Positions 49,421-58,306 of a stretch of 64,000 bases of DNA are shown here, one piece after another. Origin of the DNA: Bacillus sp. MM2020_1. Its GTDB lineage: Bacteria; Bacillota; Bacilli; Bacillales; Cytobacillaceae. The notes beneath the pieces were generated by a model. That model did no database searches and was not told the DNA's origin. It saw only the letters and a list, made by a program, of their open reading frames with translations. A program made the position numbers and the translations under genes. The stretch's first letter is position 1. Every line of letters begins with the position of its first letter. The stretch spans positions 1-64,000 of the forward strand of contig JAANMP010000013.1 of assembly GCA_011250595.1 (NCBI GenBank), read 5' to 3'.

Positions 49421-50200
49421 TTACTGTACACTGGCAGTTGTGCCTCCGTCAACGACAAGTACATGACCATGAACATAGTTGGAGGCATCCGAAGCTAAGA
49501 AAAGTGCAGGACCTTTCATATCATCATCGGAACCAAAACGTCCCGCTGGTGTCCTCTCAAGGATTTTTTCACCTGAGTAGTCCAGGATGGATTTTGCCAT
49601 TTTTGTTGGAAAAAATCCCGGGGCAATTGCATTCACATGAACATTAAAAGGAGCCAATTTAACGGCTAAATCCTTTGTTAATGTTATGACAGCACCCTTG
49701 CTTGCAGCATAACCTATTGCATCCATGACTAAAGGATCTTGACCACCCATACCGGCAATCGATGCAATGTTGATAATCTTACCTGACTTTTGCTCTACCA
49801 TAATTTTACCAACTGCTTGAGAAAATAAGAAGACTGCCTTAAGGTTAATATCCATTACCTTATCCCACTTATCTTCAGGCATATCTAATGCAGGGGCTCC
49901 CCAGCTAGTACCACTGTTATTAACCAAAATATCAATCCGGCCAAACTCCTTCATGGTTTCGTCAACAACAAGTTGGATATCGGTGGGGTTGGCAACGTCA
50001 CACTTTAATGCAAGTGAACGAACCCCTTTTTCTTTGAGCGCTTCGCAAAATTGTTGACAAGCATCGAGATTTCTCGAACAAACGACCACATTCGCTCCTG
50101 CTTCCGCATAAGCGACAGCGATTTGCTGACCTAGACCTCTTCCTCCGCCTGTAATAATAGCAGTTTTACCTTTTAAACTAAAAAGTTCTTGAATATTCAT
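49421..50200 (-). CDS. short-chain dehydrogenase/reductase, PHA cluster B
   Basis: The 259-residue classical SDR has the cofactor motif TGGGRGLGQQIA, NNSG, catalytic Ser in NIASIAG, the YAASK Tyr-Lys pair and a GFFPTKMA loop. In this location it could be the (R)-3-hydroxyacyl-CoA-forming reductase (PhaB role), but its sequence, including the LFSLKGKTAIITGGGRG start, resembles gluconate 5-dehydrogenase-like SDRs, so the substrate is open. Transcribed between the acyl-CoA ligase and the PhaR-like gene. Confidence 0.78.
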   Translation of the reverse strand: MNIQELFSLKGKTAIITGGGRGLGQQIAVAYAEAGANVVVCSRNLDACQQFCEALKEKGVRSLALKCDVANPTDIQLVVDETMKEFGRIDILVNNSGTSWGAPALDMPEDKWDKVMDINLKAVFLFSQAVGKIMVEQKSGKIINIASIAGMGGQDPLVMDAIGYAASKGAVITLTKDLAVKLAPFNVHVNAIAPGFFPTKMAKSILDYSGEKILERTPAGRFGSDDDMKGPALFLASDASNYVHGHVLVVDGGTTASVQ

Positions 50201-50216
50201 CGGTTTCTCCCTTCTA

Positions 50217-51851
50217 TTAAGCTTTAACCTTTAATTTCTCTTGGTCTCTTAATACTCTTCTGAGTAGTTTTCCAACAGATGATTTTGGCAGTTCTTCAAG
50301 TATTTCTACTTGTTTTGGAGCCTTGTAGGGTGCAAGATTTTCTTTACCAAACTGCAGGATTTCCTCTGCGGTAATGGAAAATCCCCCCTTTAGTTTGACG
50401 AAGGCCTTTACCGTTTCCCCACGGTAGGAATCAGGAACTCCAATGACAAGTGCTTCTTCAATACCTTCAAGCTGATATAGCACATCTTCAATTTCTCTCG
50501 GATATACATTGTATCCGCTTGCAATAATCATATCCTTCTTGCGGTCAACAATATAAAAATAGCCGTCCTCATCCATTTTGGCGATATCACCTGTAAACAG
50601 CCAGCCATCCTTTAATACTTCTGCCGTATCTTCCGGACGGTTCCAATAGCCCTTCATGACCTGTGGGCCTTGGATAATTAATTCTCCTGCTTCTCCTATT
50701 GGAGCATCGACATACCCATTGGCTGTTTCATGAACAATTCTTGCAACCGTACTTTGAACAGGAATCCCAATACTCCCAAATTTTCTTGGGACGAACGGCG
50801 GACTAAAAATTGCCGTTGGGGCTGCTTCAGAAAGACCATATCCATCAAGCAGTTTTGCACCTGTTTTCTTTTCAAACATTTTTACTTGTTCTACAGGTAG
50901 TGGAGCACCACCGCTGCTTAAGTAATACATGTCCTTAAAACTACAAGTATCTAAATCCGATAAGCTATTTAATGCAAAGTACATGGTTGGTACAGCTGAC
51001 ATTTGGAACGGCTTTTCACGATTAACCGTTTCCATTACTTCCCTTGCATCAAATCGAGGTAAGACAATCTGATTTGCCCCTTCCCTTATTCCACATAGCG
51101 CGACACTTGATAATCCATACACATGGAACATTGGCAAAACGGTTATCATCTTTAAATTTTCCGGTTTATTCTCACAAGCTTTATAAGCAAAATCACATAC
51201 TTGATTGAAATTAGCTAGGAGGTTGCGATGAGTAAGCATGACACCTTTAGATACACCAGTTGTTCCACCAGTATATTGTAAAAGAGCAACGTCTTCGGAT
51301 TGCTTTATCTCTACCTCTGGGATATTTACATCCTCTTCTAAAAATTCATCAAAATAATGATCGCCTTCTACAAGGTCGACTTTTGCACCACTGAAACTTA
51401 CTGCGATTACCTTCTTCAAAGATGTATTGGATTGTAATTCTTTTATTCTTGGATAAAATGCATCAAACGCTACTATGTACTCAGAGCCAGAATCATTTAA
51501 AACATGTTCTATTTCTCTATCTACATACATTGGATTAACTTGAACAGCTATTCCTCCTAAACGAAAGGTACCGAATAGCGTGAATATGTAATGCGGGGAA
51601 TTAGGAAGCATAATCGAAAGTCGATCACCCTTAGTAAATCCTGCTCGATGTAAGGCCGCAGCAAATTTATCGGTAATCATTTTTGTATCGTTGTAAGTCC
51701 AAACCTGTCCATAGAAGGTAAAGGCAGGATAAGTTTTATAACGATTGACAGAACCATGTAAAAAATCATAAAGAGAATTGTGTTCAATATTCACATGCTC
51801 GGTAATTCTTGGGTCATAAATTTTTAACCACGGCTTTTGCTGATAAACCAT
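50217..51851 (-). CDS. acyl-CoA ligase (AMP-forming), PHA cluster B
   Basis: A 544-residue adenylate-forming ligase with YTGGTTGVSKGVMLTH, DGYGLSEAAPT, TGDIAKMDEDGYFYIVDRKKD, SGYNVYPREIED and PKSSVGKLLRR. It starts MVYQQKPWLKIYDPR, the same as the 54158 paralogue, which fixes the ATG at 51851 (GAGGAGG upstream). First gene of the cluster B operon that ends in phaC. Confidence 0.87.
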   Translation of the reverse strand: MVYQQKPWLKIYDPRITEHVNIEHNSLYDFLHGSVNRYKTYPAFTFYGQVWTYNDTKMITDKFAAALHRAGFTKGDRLSIMLPNSPHYIFTLFGTFRLGGIAVQVNPMYVDREIEHVLNDSGSEYIVAFDAFYPRIKELQSNTSLKKVIAVSFSGAKVDLVEGDHYFDEFLEEDVNIPEVEIKQSEDVALLQYTGGTTGVSKGVMLTHRNLLANFNQVCDFAYKACENKPENLKMITVLPMFHVYGLSSVALCGIREGANQIVLPRFDAREVMETVNREKPFQMSAVPTMYFALNSLSDLDTCSFKDMYYLSSGGAPLPVEQVKMFEKKTGAKLLDGYGLSEAAPTAIFSPPFVPRKFGSIGIPVQSTVARIVHETANGYVDAPIGEAGELIIQGPQVMKGYWNRPEDTAEVLKDGWLFTGDIAKMDEDGYFYIVDRKKDMIIASGYNVYPREIEDVLYQLEGIEEALVIGVPDSYRGETVKAFVKLKGGFSITAEEILQFGKENLAPYKAPKQVEILEELPKSSVGKLLRRVLRDQEKLKVKA

Positions 51852-52406
51852 TAGATACGATGCCTCCTCAGGAATACTAAAATTCAATAGTAATTATTCC
51901 ATTTAAAAATGGTGCAATAACTTTGAAGCGTTCATCTATATCAGTAATTAGAATATTAATATAGTTACGATTATTGTTGTAAAATGGGATTTTGTAAACC
52001 TTCCTCTTTCGACAAAATTCCACAAAAATCTGTGATTCTTAAATAAAATGAAATACTAATCTCCATAAATTAACCATCAGTTTTTTAGGTATTTTCAAAA
52101 GCATAAGAATAATGACGAAAAATGTCGGAATATTTTTTCAATCCCGCACGATCCCAAGAATAAAAATTCTAATAAATAAACAAACATACCTATTCCCATC
52201 CTCCTTCCAAATTAATACAAATTCAGAAAGTAGTATTCTTCTATAACATTCCAACTAGGTGTCAGGCACCAAAGGAATACATTTGTCCGTATAGGTAGGA
52301 CATATACAAAATGGTTCTTTTGTATTATTCTGAATTTTACGACAACAATTACTTTACAAATAGTGGCAACCCCCTTTATAGTAAAAATCAATAGGAGGGG
52401 TTAATT
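51852..52406. other. long divergent intergenic region
   Basis: About 550 nt between divergent ligase and hydrolase genes. It contains one GGTGTCAGGCACC word (52258-52270) and presumably two promoters; nothing else was recognised. Confidence 0.4.
52258..52270 (+). repeat. GGTGTCAGGCACC repeat
   Basis: Copy of the dispersed 13-mer about 140 nt upstream of the hydrolase at 52407. Confidence 0.75.
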
Positions 52407-53186
52407 TTGAGTGAAATGACAATTCGTTACTCTGAAATTCCTTACTTACGTTTTGGTAAAGGTGAACCTCTGGTCTTTATTCACGGTCTAGGAGAGGTAA
52501 AGGAGGGCTGGAACAATCAGTTTGAATTTGCAGATCAGTATGACTTGATTATTCCTGATTTAAGGGGACATGGTGAGCATATCACTACTGAAAAGATTTC
52601 TATACCACACTTTGCTCGTGATATTATTAATCTATTGAAGAAACTCAAAATTGAAAGCGCACACATCTGTGGTTTATCCATGGGAGGAATGGTGGCGCAG
52701 GAGATTTATCGTCAAGCACCTCAGATGTGTCTCTCTTTAATGCTGGTAAGTACATTTCATTTTGTGCCAAAACCCTTAGCAAAGCTAATAATAAACTATC
52801 GGAGGGTTCGGTCACTTTCGAATAACCCCAGTCTCCCAAAAGAAACGGCTGCACGTATTTCACTTAATTCATGGAAGGGCAAAGTTTATGAGGATTTCCT
52901 TAAATTTTACAAGCCTAATCATGAGGTTTTTCTTAAATCAGTAAAAGCATGTCTCGAAGTAAATAATTTAAAACTACTTCCTAAAATTAAAGTACCCACA
53001 TTAATCATGGGCTCACAATATGATTCAGTCATCCCTGTATGGATGCAACTTTTAATGCATAAAAAAATTCGTCATTCTGAGTTTGTTATTATCAGGAATA
53101 CTGGCCATATAGCCAAGTTAGAGCAAAAAGATGCATTTAACAGGGTTCTCCGCAACTTTTTAAAGAAACACTCAAAAGTAAGTTAA
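52407..53186 (+). CDS. alpha/beta hydrolase, cluster B (third of its group)
   Basis: 259 residues, with FIHGLGEVKEGWNNQ, GLSMGGMVAQEIYRQAP, GSQYDSVIPVWMQ and NTGHIAKLEQKD; closest to the copy at 45752-46534. It starts at a TTG with AGGAGGGG at proper spacing. It is followed by a perfect 10-bp hairpin and then the other hydrolase type. Substrate unknown. Confidence 0.82.
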   Translation: MSEMTIRYSEIPYLRFGKGEPLVFIHGLGEVKEGWNNQFEFADQYDLIIPDLRGHGEHITTEKISIPHFARDIINLLKKLKIESAHICGLSMGGMVAQEIYRQAPQMCLSLMLVSTFHFVPKPLAKLIINYRRVRSLSNNPSLPKETAARISLNSWKGKVYEDFLKFYKPNHEVFLKSVKACLEVNNLKLLPKIKVPTLIMGSQYDSVIPVWMQLLMHKKIRHSEFVIIRNTGHIAKLEQKDAFNRVLRNFLKKHSKVS

Positions 53187-53208
53187 GGGAAGAATTCTTT
53201 CTTCCCTT
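53185..53208 (+). terminator. terminator hairpin
   Basis: AAGGGAAGAA and TTCTTCCCTT with a 4-nt loop directly over the stop of the preceding gene. Confidence 0.6.
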
Positions 53209-53278
53209 CTTCTATGTTCTTTCCTACTACTAATAATCATATAATTTACCGTATCTTTAAAAAGGAGGATTATAATAA

Positions 53279-54082
53279 ATGCCACAAACTACTGGGAATG
53301 GTATAAATCTCTATTATGAGGTTCATGGAGAGGGGGAACCCTTACTATTAATAATGGGGTTGTCGCTTAATTCAAAATCTTGGTTCAGAACTCTCCCTGC
53401 TCTAAGTAAGCATTATAAAGTAATTATTTTTGATAATCGCGGGACAGGTCTTAGTGACAAACCTAATACCCCTTATTCAATCGCGCAACTTGCAGAAGAT
53501 GCTAAGTGCGTCATGGATGCTGCCGGTGTCGAGTCTGCCCATGTCTATGGTATTTCCATGGGTGGGATGATTGCACAAAGATTAGCGCTTATGTATCCCG
53601 AAAGAGTCCGATCCCTTATTTTAGGTTGTACAACCTCTGGAGGGGTCAATCATGTACAGCCTGGTGCAGATGTCTCGATGTTAATGCTTTCGAGGGGTTC
53701 TTCTGTTGCAACACCGGAAGAAATGGCTTGGGCAACTGTTCCAATCCTTTACAGTCATGAATTTATAGAGAATCAGCGGGATTTAGTTGCAGAGGACATA
53801 CAAAAAAGAATAGAGATCCCTGTGCTTCCCTATGCCTATATGCTTCAGCTCCAAGCCTGCTTAGCTCATGATACCTACAACAAGATAGACCAAATTAAGG
53901 CTCCAACCTTGGTTATCCATGGCGATGAAGATAAATTAGTTCCCTACCAAAATGGGGTAACCCTTGCAGAAAAAATTCCAAATGCGGAATTTTTGACGAT
54001 TCAAGGTGCCGGGCATATCTATGTAACCGAAGCCAATGATTTAGCAAATGAAAGAGTGTTAGAATTTTTAAAGAAACTATAG
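53279..54082 (+). CDS. alpha/beta hydrolase, cluster B (paralogue of 4620-5423)
   Basis: A 267-residue hydrolase with NGINLYYEVHGEGEPLLLIMG, GISMGGMIAQRLAL, HGDEDKLVP and GAGHIYVTE. It pairs with the 4620-5423 gene of cluster A in length and motifs, giving each cluster one member of this group. AAAGGAGG precedes the ATG. The substrate is unknown. Confidence 0.8.
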   Translation: MPQTTGNGINLYYEVHGEGEPLLLIMGLSLNSKSWFRTLPALSKHYKVIIFDNRGTGLSDKPNTPYSIAQLAEDAKCVMDAAGVESAHVYGISMGGMIAQRLALMYPERVRSLILGCTTSGGVNHVQPGADVSMLMLSRGSSVATPEEMAWATVPILYSHEFIENQRDLVAEDIQKRIEIPVLPYAYMLQLQACLAHDTYNKIDQIKAPTLVIHGDEDKLVPYQNGVTLAEKIPNAEFLTIQGAGHIYVTEANDLANERVLEFLKKL

Positions 54083-54091
54083 TTTCTAAAA

Positions 54092-54127
54092 AAAATGCCC
54101 GGTCTCAAAGCGGATCGGGCATTTTCG
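54092..54127. terminator. bidirectional terminator
   Basis: AAAATGCCCG and CGGGCATTTT form a 10-bp stem around a 14-nt loop between convergent hydrolase and ligase genes. Confidence 0.75.
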
Positions 54128-54157
54128 TATAATAAGATGAGATTTTCCTGCTTTCTT

Positions 54158-55798
54158 TTAAGCTTTAACCTTCGAAATCTCTTCATCTCTAAGTACTCTT
54201 CTTAACAATTTACCCACTGACGATTTTGGCAATTCAGCAAGAATTTCAACTTCCTTTGGTGCCTTATACGGCGCAAGGTTATCCTCTGCAAACTGTATGA
54301 TTTTGTCCACAGAAAGTGTATAGCCTTGTTTAGGTTTTATATACGCCTTCACTGTTTCCCCGCGGTAAGTATCCGGAACACCAATGACAATGGCCTCTTC
54401 GACCCCTTCTAACATGTAGAGAACTTCCTCAACCTCACGTGGATAAACATTGTATCCGCTCGCAATAATCATATCCTTCTGGCGGTCAAGGATATAAAAA
54501 TAGCCGTCTTCATCCATCTTGGCAATATCGCCAGTAAATAACCAGCCATCTTTTAATACCTCTTCTGTATCCTTTGGCCGATTCCAGTACCCCTTCATTA
54601 CTTGAGGACCACTGACGATTAGCTCACCAGATTCACCAACTGGCACATCAATATATTCACCGTCTTCTGTCTCGCGAACAATCCTTACCACCGTGCTTGG
54701 AACAGGGATCCCGATACTGCCGTATTTTCTTGGGACAAACGGTGGATTAAACGCCACTGTCGGTGCTGCCTCAGAAAGGCCATACCCATCAAACAGTGTT
54801 GCCCCAGTTAATTTTTCAAATGTTTTTGCTTGTTCAACTGGTAATGGCGCACCACCACTGCCTACATACCACATTTTATCTAACCAAGAATTCTTTATTA
54901 ATTCCGGTTGGCTATTTAACGCAAAATACATGGTCGGGACTCCTGCAAAGAGGAATGGTTTTTCCAGATTAATCGTTTCAACTACTTCTTGTACATCAAA
55001 CCGTGGTAAGACAATCTGATTGGCACCTTCTCGAATTCCACAAAGGGCCACACTCGAAAGTCCATAAACATGAAACATAGGCAGAACAGTAATTATTTTA
55101 AAAGATTCTGGTATATCTTCACATGTGTTATAGATAAAGTCGCAGACCTGATTAAAATTAGCTAATAGATTATAATGTGTCAGCATCACACCTTTAGGAA
55201 CACCAGTTGTTCCACCGGTATATTGTAAAACGGCTACATCTTCATGCGGGTCAATCTCAACTGCTGGAATATCGATGTCCACTTGTAGTACCTCTTCAAA
55301 ATAATGGTCGCCTTCTCCTAGTTCTTTTCTTTCCCCTCCAAAACTAACAACAATAACTTTTTTCAAAGTTGTGTCTGATTGAACTCTTTTGACTTTAGGA
55401 TAAAATGAATCTAACGCTACCATGAACTTGGCTCCTGAATCGTCCAAAACATAGGCAATTTCCCTTTCCACGTACATCGGATTCACTTGTACTGCAATTC
55501 CCCCTAACTGGAAAATAGCAAATAACGTGAAAATATAATGAGGACTATTGGGAAGCATAATCGCTACCCGGTCACCTTTTTTAAAGCCTTGCTTATGTAA
55601 TGATGATGAGAGCCGATCGACAATGATTTTTGTTTCTGTGAAACTAAAAACTTTTCCATAAAAAGTAAATGCTGGTTTATCACCAAAACGTTTTACTGCG
55701 CCTTCTAAGAAATCATATAACGACTCATGCTTTACACATACATTCTCACTTACTCTTGGATCATACAATTTTAACCAGGGCTTTTGCTGATATACCAT
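54158..55798 (-). CDS. acyl-CoA ligase (AMP-forming), third copy
   Basis: 546 residues with all core motifs (YTGGTTGVPKGVMLTH, DGYGLSEAAPT, TGDIAKMDEDGYFYILDRQKD, SGYNVYPREVEE, PKSSVGKLLRR). It is very similar to the 50217-51851 enzyme, less so to the one at 5439-7070. ATG at 55798 has GAGGAGG eight bases upstream. It is monocistronic at the edge of cluster B. Acyl chain specificity cannot be read from the sequence. Confidence 0.87.
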   Translation of the reverse strand: MVYQQKPWLKLYDPRVSENVCVKHESLYDFLEGAVKRFGDKPAFTFYGKVFSFTETKIIVDRLSSSLHKQGFKKGDRVAIMLPNSPHYIFTLFAIFQLGGIAVQVNPMYVEREIAYVLDDSGAKFMVALDSFYPKVKRVQSDTTLKKVIVVSFGGERKELGEGDHYFEEVLQVDIDIPAVEIDPHEDVAVLQYTGGTTGVPKGVMLTHYNLLANFNQVCDFIYNTCEDIPESFKIITVLPMFHVYGLSSVALCGIREGANQIVLPRFDVQEVVETINLEKPFLFAGVPTMYFALNSQPELIKNSWLDKMWYVGSGGAPLPVEQAKTFEKLTGATLFDGYGLSEAAPTVAFNPPFVPRKYGSIGIPVPSTVVRIVRETEDGEYIDVPVGESGELIVSGPQVMKGYWNRPKDTEEVLKDGWLFTGDIAKMDEDGYFYILDRQKDMIIASGYNVYPREVEEVLYMLEGVEEAIVIGVPDTYRGETVKAYIKPKQGYTLSVDKIIQFAEDNLAPYKAPKEVEILAELPKSSVGKLLRRVLRDEEISKVKA

Positions 55799-56091
55799 AA
55801 ACAAATCCTCCTCAGGTATTCAAATTTTTAAATCCATTTAAATTATTGTTTCAATCGAGAATTTTGTAAACGTGACATTCTCGACAATATTCCTCAATAA
55901 CTTCAGGGTTTTATAAAAAATAAGAATACCTCTCAGTCTACTTCCCCGTTTTCCAAAGCGCATATGTCGAACAATGCCAGAATTGTATCAATTGTTCACA
56001 AAATTATAACAATTAATTGTGAAATTTATTTGACTTCCAACCGAATCGAACTTGTAAAATCAAGATTAAACAAATTGGCAATGATATCGTA

Positions 56092-56712
56092 TTAGTGAGC
56101 CTGAATCGTAATATCAATCGTCTTATATGCGATTAGATAGGTTGCAAATGAGTAGATAGCCTCAGTTAAACCAAGGATAGTAATGGATAACCCAAAGATA
56201 AATAAGTTAATGAATAAAATAAATTGTCCAATCGAAAAAGCGCTACGTTTACTAAAAAGAATCGCTAAAACTTCCGTACCATCCAAACATCCTCCAAACC
56301 GAATCGTTATTCCGACCCCCAATCCCAAGCTAATTCCTCCAAAAAGAATCACTAATAATGGGTTGTGTGTGATAACAGGAGAATTCTCTAAAAGGTGTGT
56401 TCCAAATGATAGAACAAGAATGGCAAAAAGACTCAGCATTAAAAATCTTCTTCCTAGAAATGAATAAGCTATTAAGAAAAAGGGAGTATTTAATATTAAT
56501 AGAAATAATCCTATTTCTTGATTAGTAATATGGGAAAGAAGGATGCTAATTCCAATAATTCCTCCATCGATAACAAAATTTTTCACAAGAAATAGTTGCA
56601 GGGAAATTGCAACAAGTGATACACCGAATAAAATAAACCCTACCCGTTTAATAAGGGAAATTTCACTTGTTCTAGAAAAATCGGAATAATATTTTATGCT
56701 TTTCCAATACAT
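56092..56712 (-). CDS. YitT family membrane protein, short form
   Basis: A 206-residue protein with about five membrane helices and the YitT pattern NFVIDGGIIGISILLSH, NTPFFLIAYSFLGRRF, FGGCLDGTEVLAI and AYKTIDITIQ. Typical YitT proteins continue with a cytoplasmic DUF2179 domain of about 80 residues; here translation ends right after DITIQAH. No continuation is visible in the DNA beyond. It may be a functional short form or a truncated gene. The function of the family is unknown. Confidence 0.75.
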   Translation of the reverse strand: MYWKSIKYYSDFSRTSEISLIKRVGFILFGVSLVAISLQLFLVKNFVIDGGIIGISILLSHITNQEIGLFLLILNTPFFLIAYSFLGRRFLMLSLFAILVLSFGTHLLENSPVITHNPLLVILFGGISLGLGVGITIRFGGCLDGTEVLAILFSKRSAFSIGQFILFINLFIFGLSITILGLTEAIYSFATYLIAYKTIDITIQAH

Positions 56713-56814
56713 ATTTACTTGTCCCCTTTTTGTTGCTCTCAAATGCAGTGACACGTGTATTAAATATATTCGGTAAAAATATAAACATTCGCTATGACTT
56801 CAATTGTAAAAATA

Positions 56815-56861
56815 AAAGAGCAGCTAGGAACAAACTTTACATTTGTTACTAACTGCTCTTT
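56815..56861. terminator. hairpin between trpB and yitT-like gene
   Basis: AAAGAGCAG / CTGCTCTTT outer arms and AACAAA / TTTGTT inner arms form a long imperfect stem. It may be a second trpB terminator or a leader structure of the yitT-like gene. Confidence 0.4.
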
Positions 56862-56918
56862 AGTTGAACTTTATGAAACAGATTCTAATTAATGACTCTA
56901 TCCCCCTATTGAAACAAC

Positions 56919-56951
56919 AAAAGGACGAGTCCTCTATCGACTTGTCCTTTT
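56919..56951 (-). terminator. terminator after trpB
   Basis: AAAAGGAC-AGTC pairs with GACT-GTCCTTTT (one mismatch) around a 7-nt loop, 12 nt past the trpB stop. Confidence 0.75.
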
Positions 56952-56962
56952 ATGTGTGATTA

Positions 56963-58132
56963 CTAATTTAGCATCTTAAATACTTGCTCCACATCTTTAT
57001 CGCCACGACCTGATAGGTTAACAATCAATATATCGTCGGTAGATAATTCTTTAGCCAGCTTTAACGCATATGCTACAGCATGAGAACTTTCTAGAGCAGG
57101 AATAATGCCTTCCGTCTTACTTAACACTTGAAAGGCCTCTAGTGCTTCCTGCCCTGTTACGGTTACATATTCAGCACGCCCGCTTGTTTTCAAATGGCTG
57201 TGCTCTGGTCCGACACCAGGATAATCAAGTCCTGCAGCAATTGAATACGTTGGTTTAGGCTCGCCCTTTTCATCTAGTAATGTTAAACATCTAAAACCAT
57301 GGATCACACCTGGGACACCTTCAGTCAGAGTTGGTGCCTCCGCGGGTTCTACCCCAATTAAACGCACATCTTTTTCATCAATATAATGGGCAAAGGCTCC
57401 AATGGCATTACTTCCGCCTCCCGCACAGGCAATCACCGCTGTCGGAAGCCTGCCTTCTTTTTCAAGAACCTGGCGCTTCGACTCTTCACTAATAATTGAT
57501 TGAAAATGTTTGACCATCGATGGATATGGGTGTGGACCCACAGCTGAACCTAATAGGTAAAAGGTATTTTTATAGTTTTGCACCAAGTCGCCTAAGGCTT
57601 CATCAACCGCATCCTTTAAGCGGCCCTGCCCTTTTTCTACTGGTACAACTTTCGCTCCTAATAATTCCATTCGAAAGACGTTGAGCGCTTGACGTTCCGT
57701 ATCCAGCTTGCCCATATAAATGATACATTCCATCCCGAACATGGCACATGCGGTTGCAGTTGCCACACCGTGCTGGCCTGCTCCCGTTTCAGCAATAATT
57801 CGCTTCGCCCCCATTCGTTTGGCTAAAAGAATCTGACCGATGGCATTATTAATTTTGTGTGCCCCCGTATGATTTAAATCTTCTCGTTTCAGATAGATTT
57901 TTGCCCCTTGATTTTGTTTGGTTAAATTTTCAGCGAAGGTTAACGGATTTTCTCTGCCTATATATTCCTTTAAGTAATACTTAAATTCCTCAATAAATTC
58001 CGGGTCATCCTTATAACGGAAAAATTGTTCTTCTAATTCGTTCATTACTAGTTGTAGCTCCTCAGGTACAAAACTTCCGCCAAACTCTCCAAAATACCCT
58101 TTCTTATCTACACTAACTCTCTCCATGCTCAT
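56963..58132 (-). CDS. trpB: tryptophan synthase beta subunit TrpB
   Basis: The 389-residue PLP enzyme condenses indole (or indole from TrpA) with serine. PLP lysine is in [12 protein letters not shown]; phosphate-binding GGGSNAIG, the KREDLNH and [14 protein letters not shown] segments and [14 protein letters not shown] are typical of the TrpB1 type. It stands alone: no trpA or other trp gene is near, so it may serve as an extra copy or indole-salvage enzyme. An unusual run of GAG/TAG triplets covers its ribosome binding site and start, suggesting TRAP control. Confidence 0.93.
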   Translation of the reverse strand: MSMERVSVDKKGYFGEFGGSFVPEELQLVMNELEEQFFRYKDDPEFIEEFKYYLKEYIGRENPLTFAENLTKQNQGAKIYLKREDLNHTGAHKINNAIGQILLAKRMGAKRIIAETGAGQHGVATATACAMFGMECIIYMGKLDTERQALNVFRMELLGAKVVPVEKGQGRLKDAVDEALGDLVQNYKNTFYLLGSAVGPHPYPSMVKHFQSIISEESKRQVLEKEGRLPTAVIACAGGGSNAIGAFAHYIDEKDVRLIGVEPAEAPTLTEGVPGVIHGFRCLTLLDEKGEPKPTYSIAAGLDYPGVGPEHSHLKTSGRAEYVTVTGQEALEAFQVLSKTEGIIPALESSHAVAYALKLAKELSTDDILIVNLSGRGDKDVEQVFKMLN

Positions 58133-58174
58133 CTCGACTCCTTCTAAACTATTATTTGAACTAGTCTCTATCTA
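58108..58174 (-). promoter_or_regulatory. possible TRAP binding site over the trpB start
   Basis: On the mRNA, GAG/UAG triplets start at 58151, 58146, 58140, 58135, 58130, 58123, 58119, 58115 and 58110 (spacings 5,6,5,5,7,4,4,5), with three more upstream at 58174, 58170 and 58163. The run includes the Shine-Dalgarno and start codon. TRAP binds such triplets separated by 2-3 nt to block translation. Confidence 0.5.
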
Positions 58175-58249
58175 ATTAACTGAATATTCCTTTAATTATT
58201 TTACCATACTGTCTATTTTCTGCAACCATTAACTCTCCTGATCTAATTG

Positions 58250-58283
58250 AAAAAGCCTGCAAAGTAAAGTTTGCAGGCTTTTT
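58250..58283. terminator. terminator between yknZ and trpB
   Basis: A 14-bp perfect stem (AAAAAGCCTGCAAA and complement) with a 6-nt loop; ends the yknWXYZ transcript. Confidence 0.85.
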
Positions 58284-58306
58284 CACTAGATTCTAGCATT
58301 TTCTCT

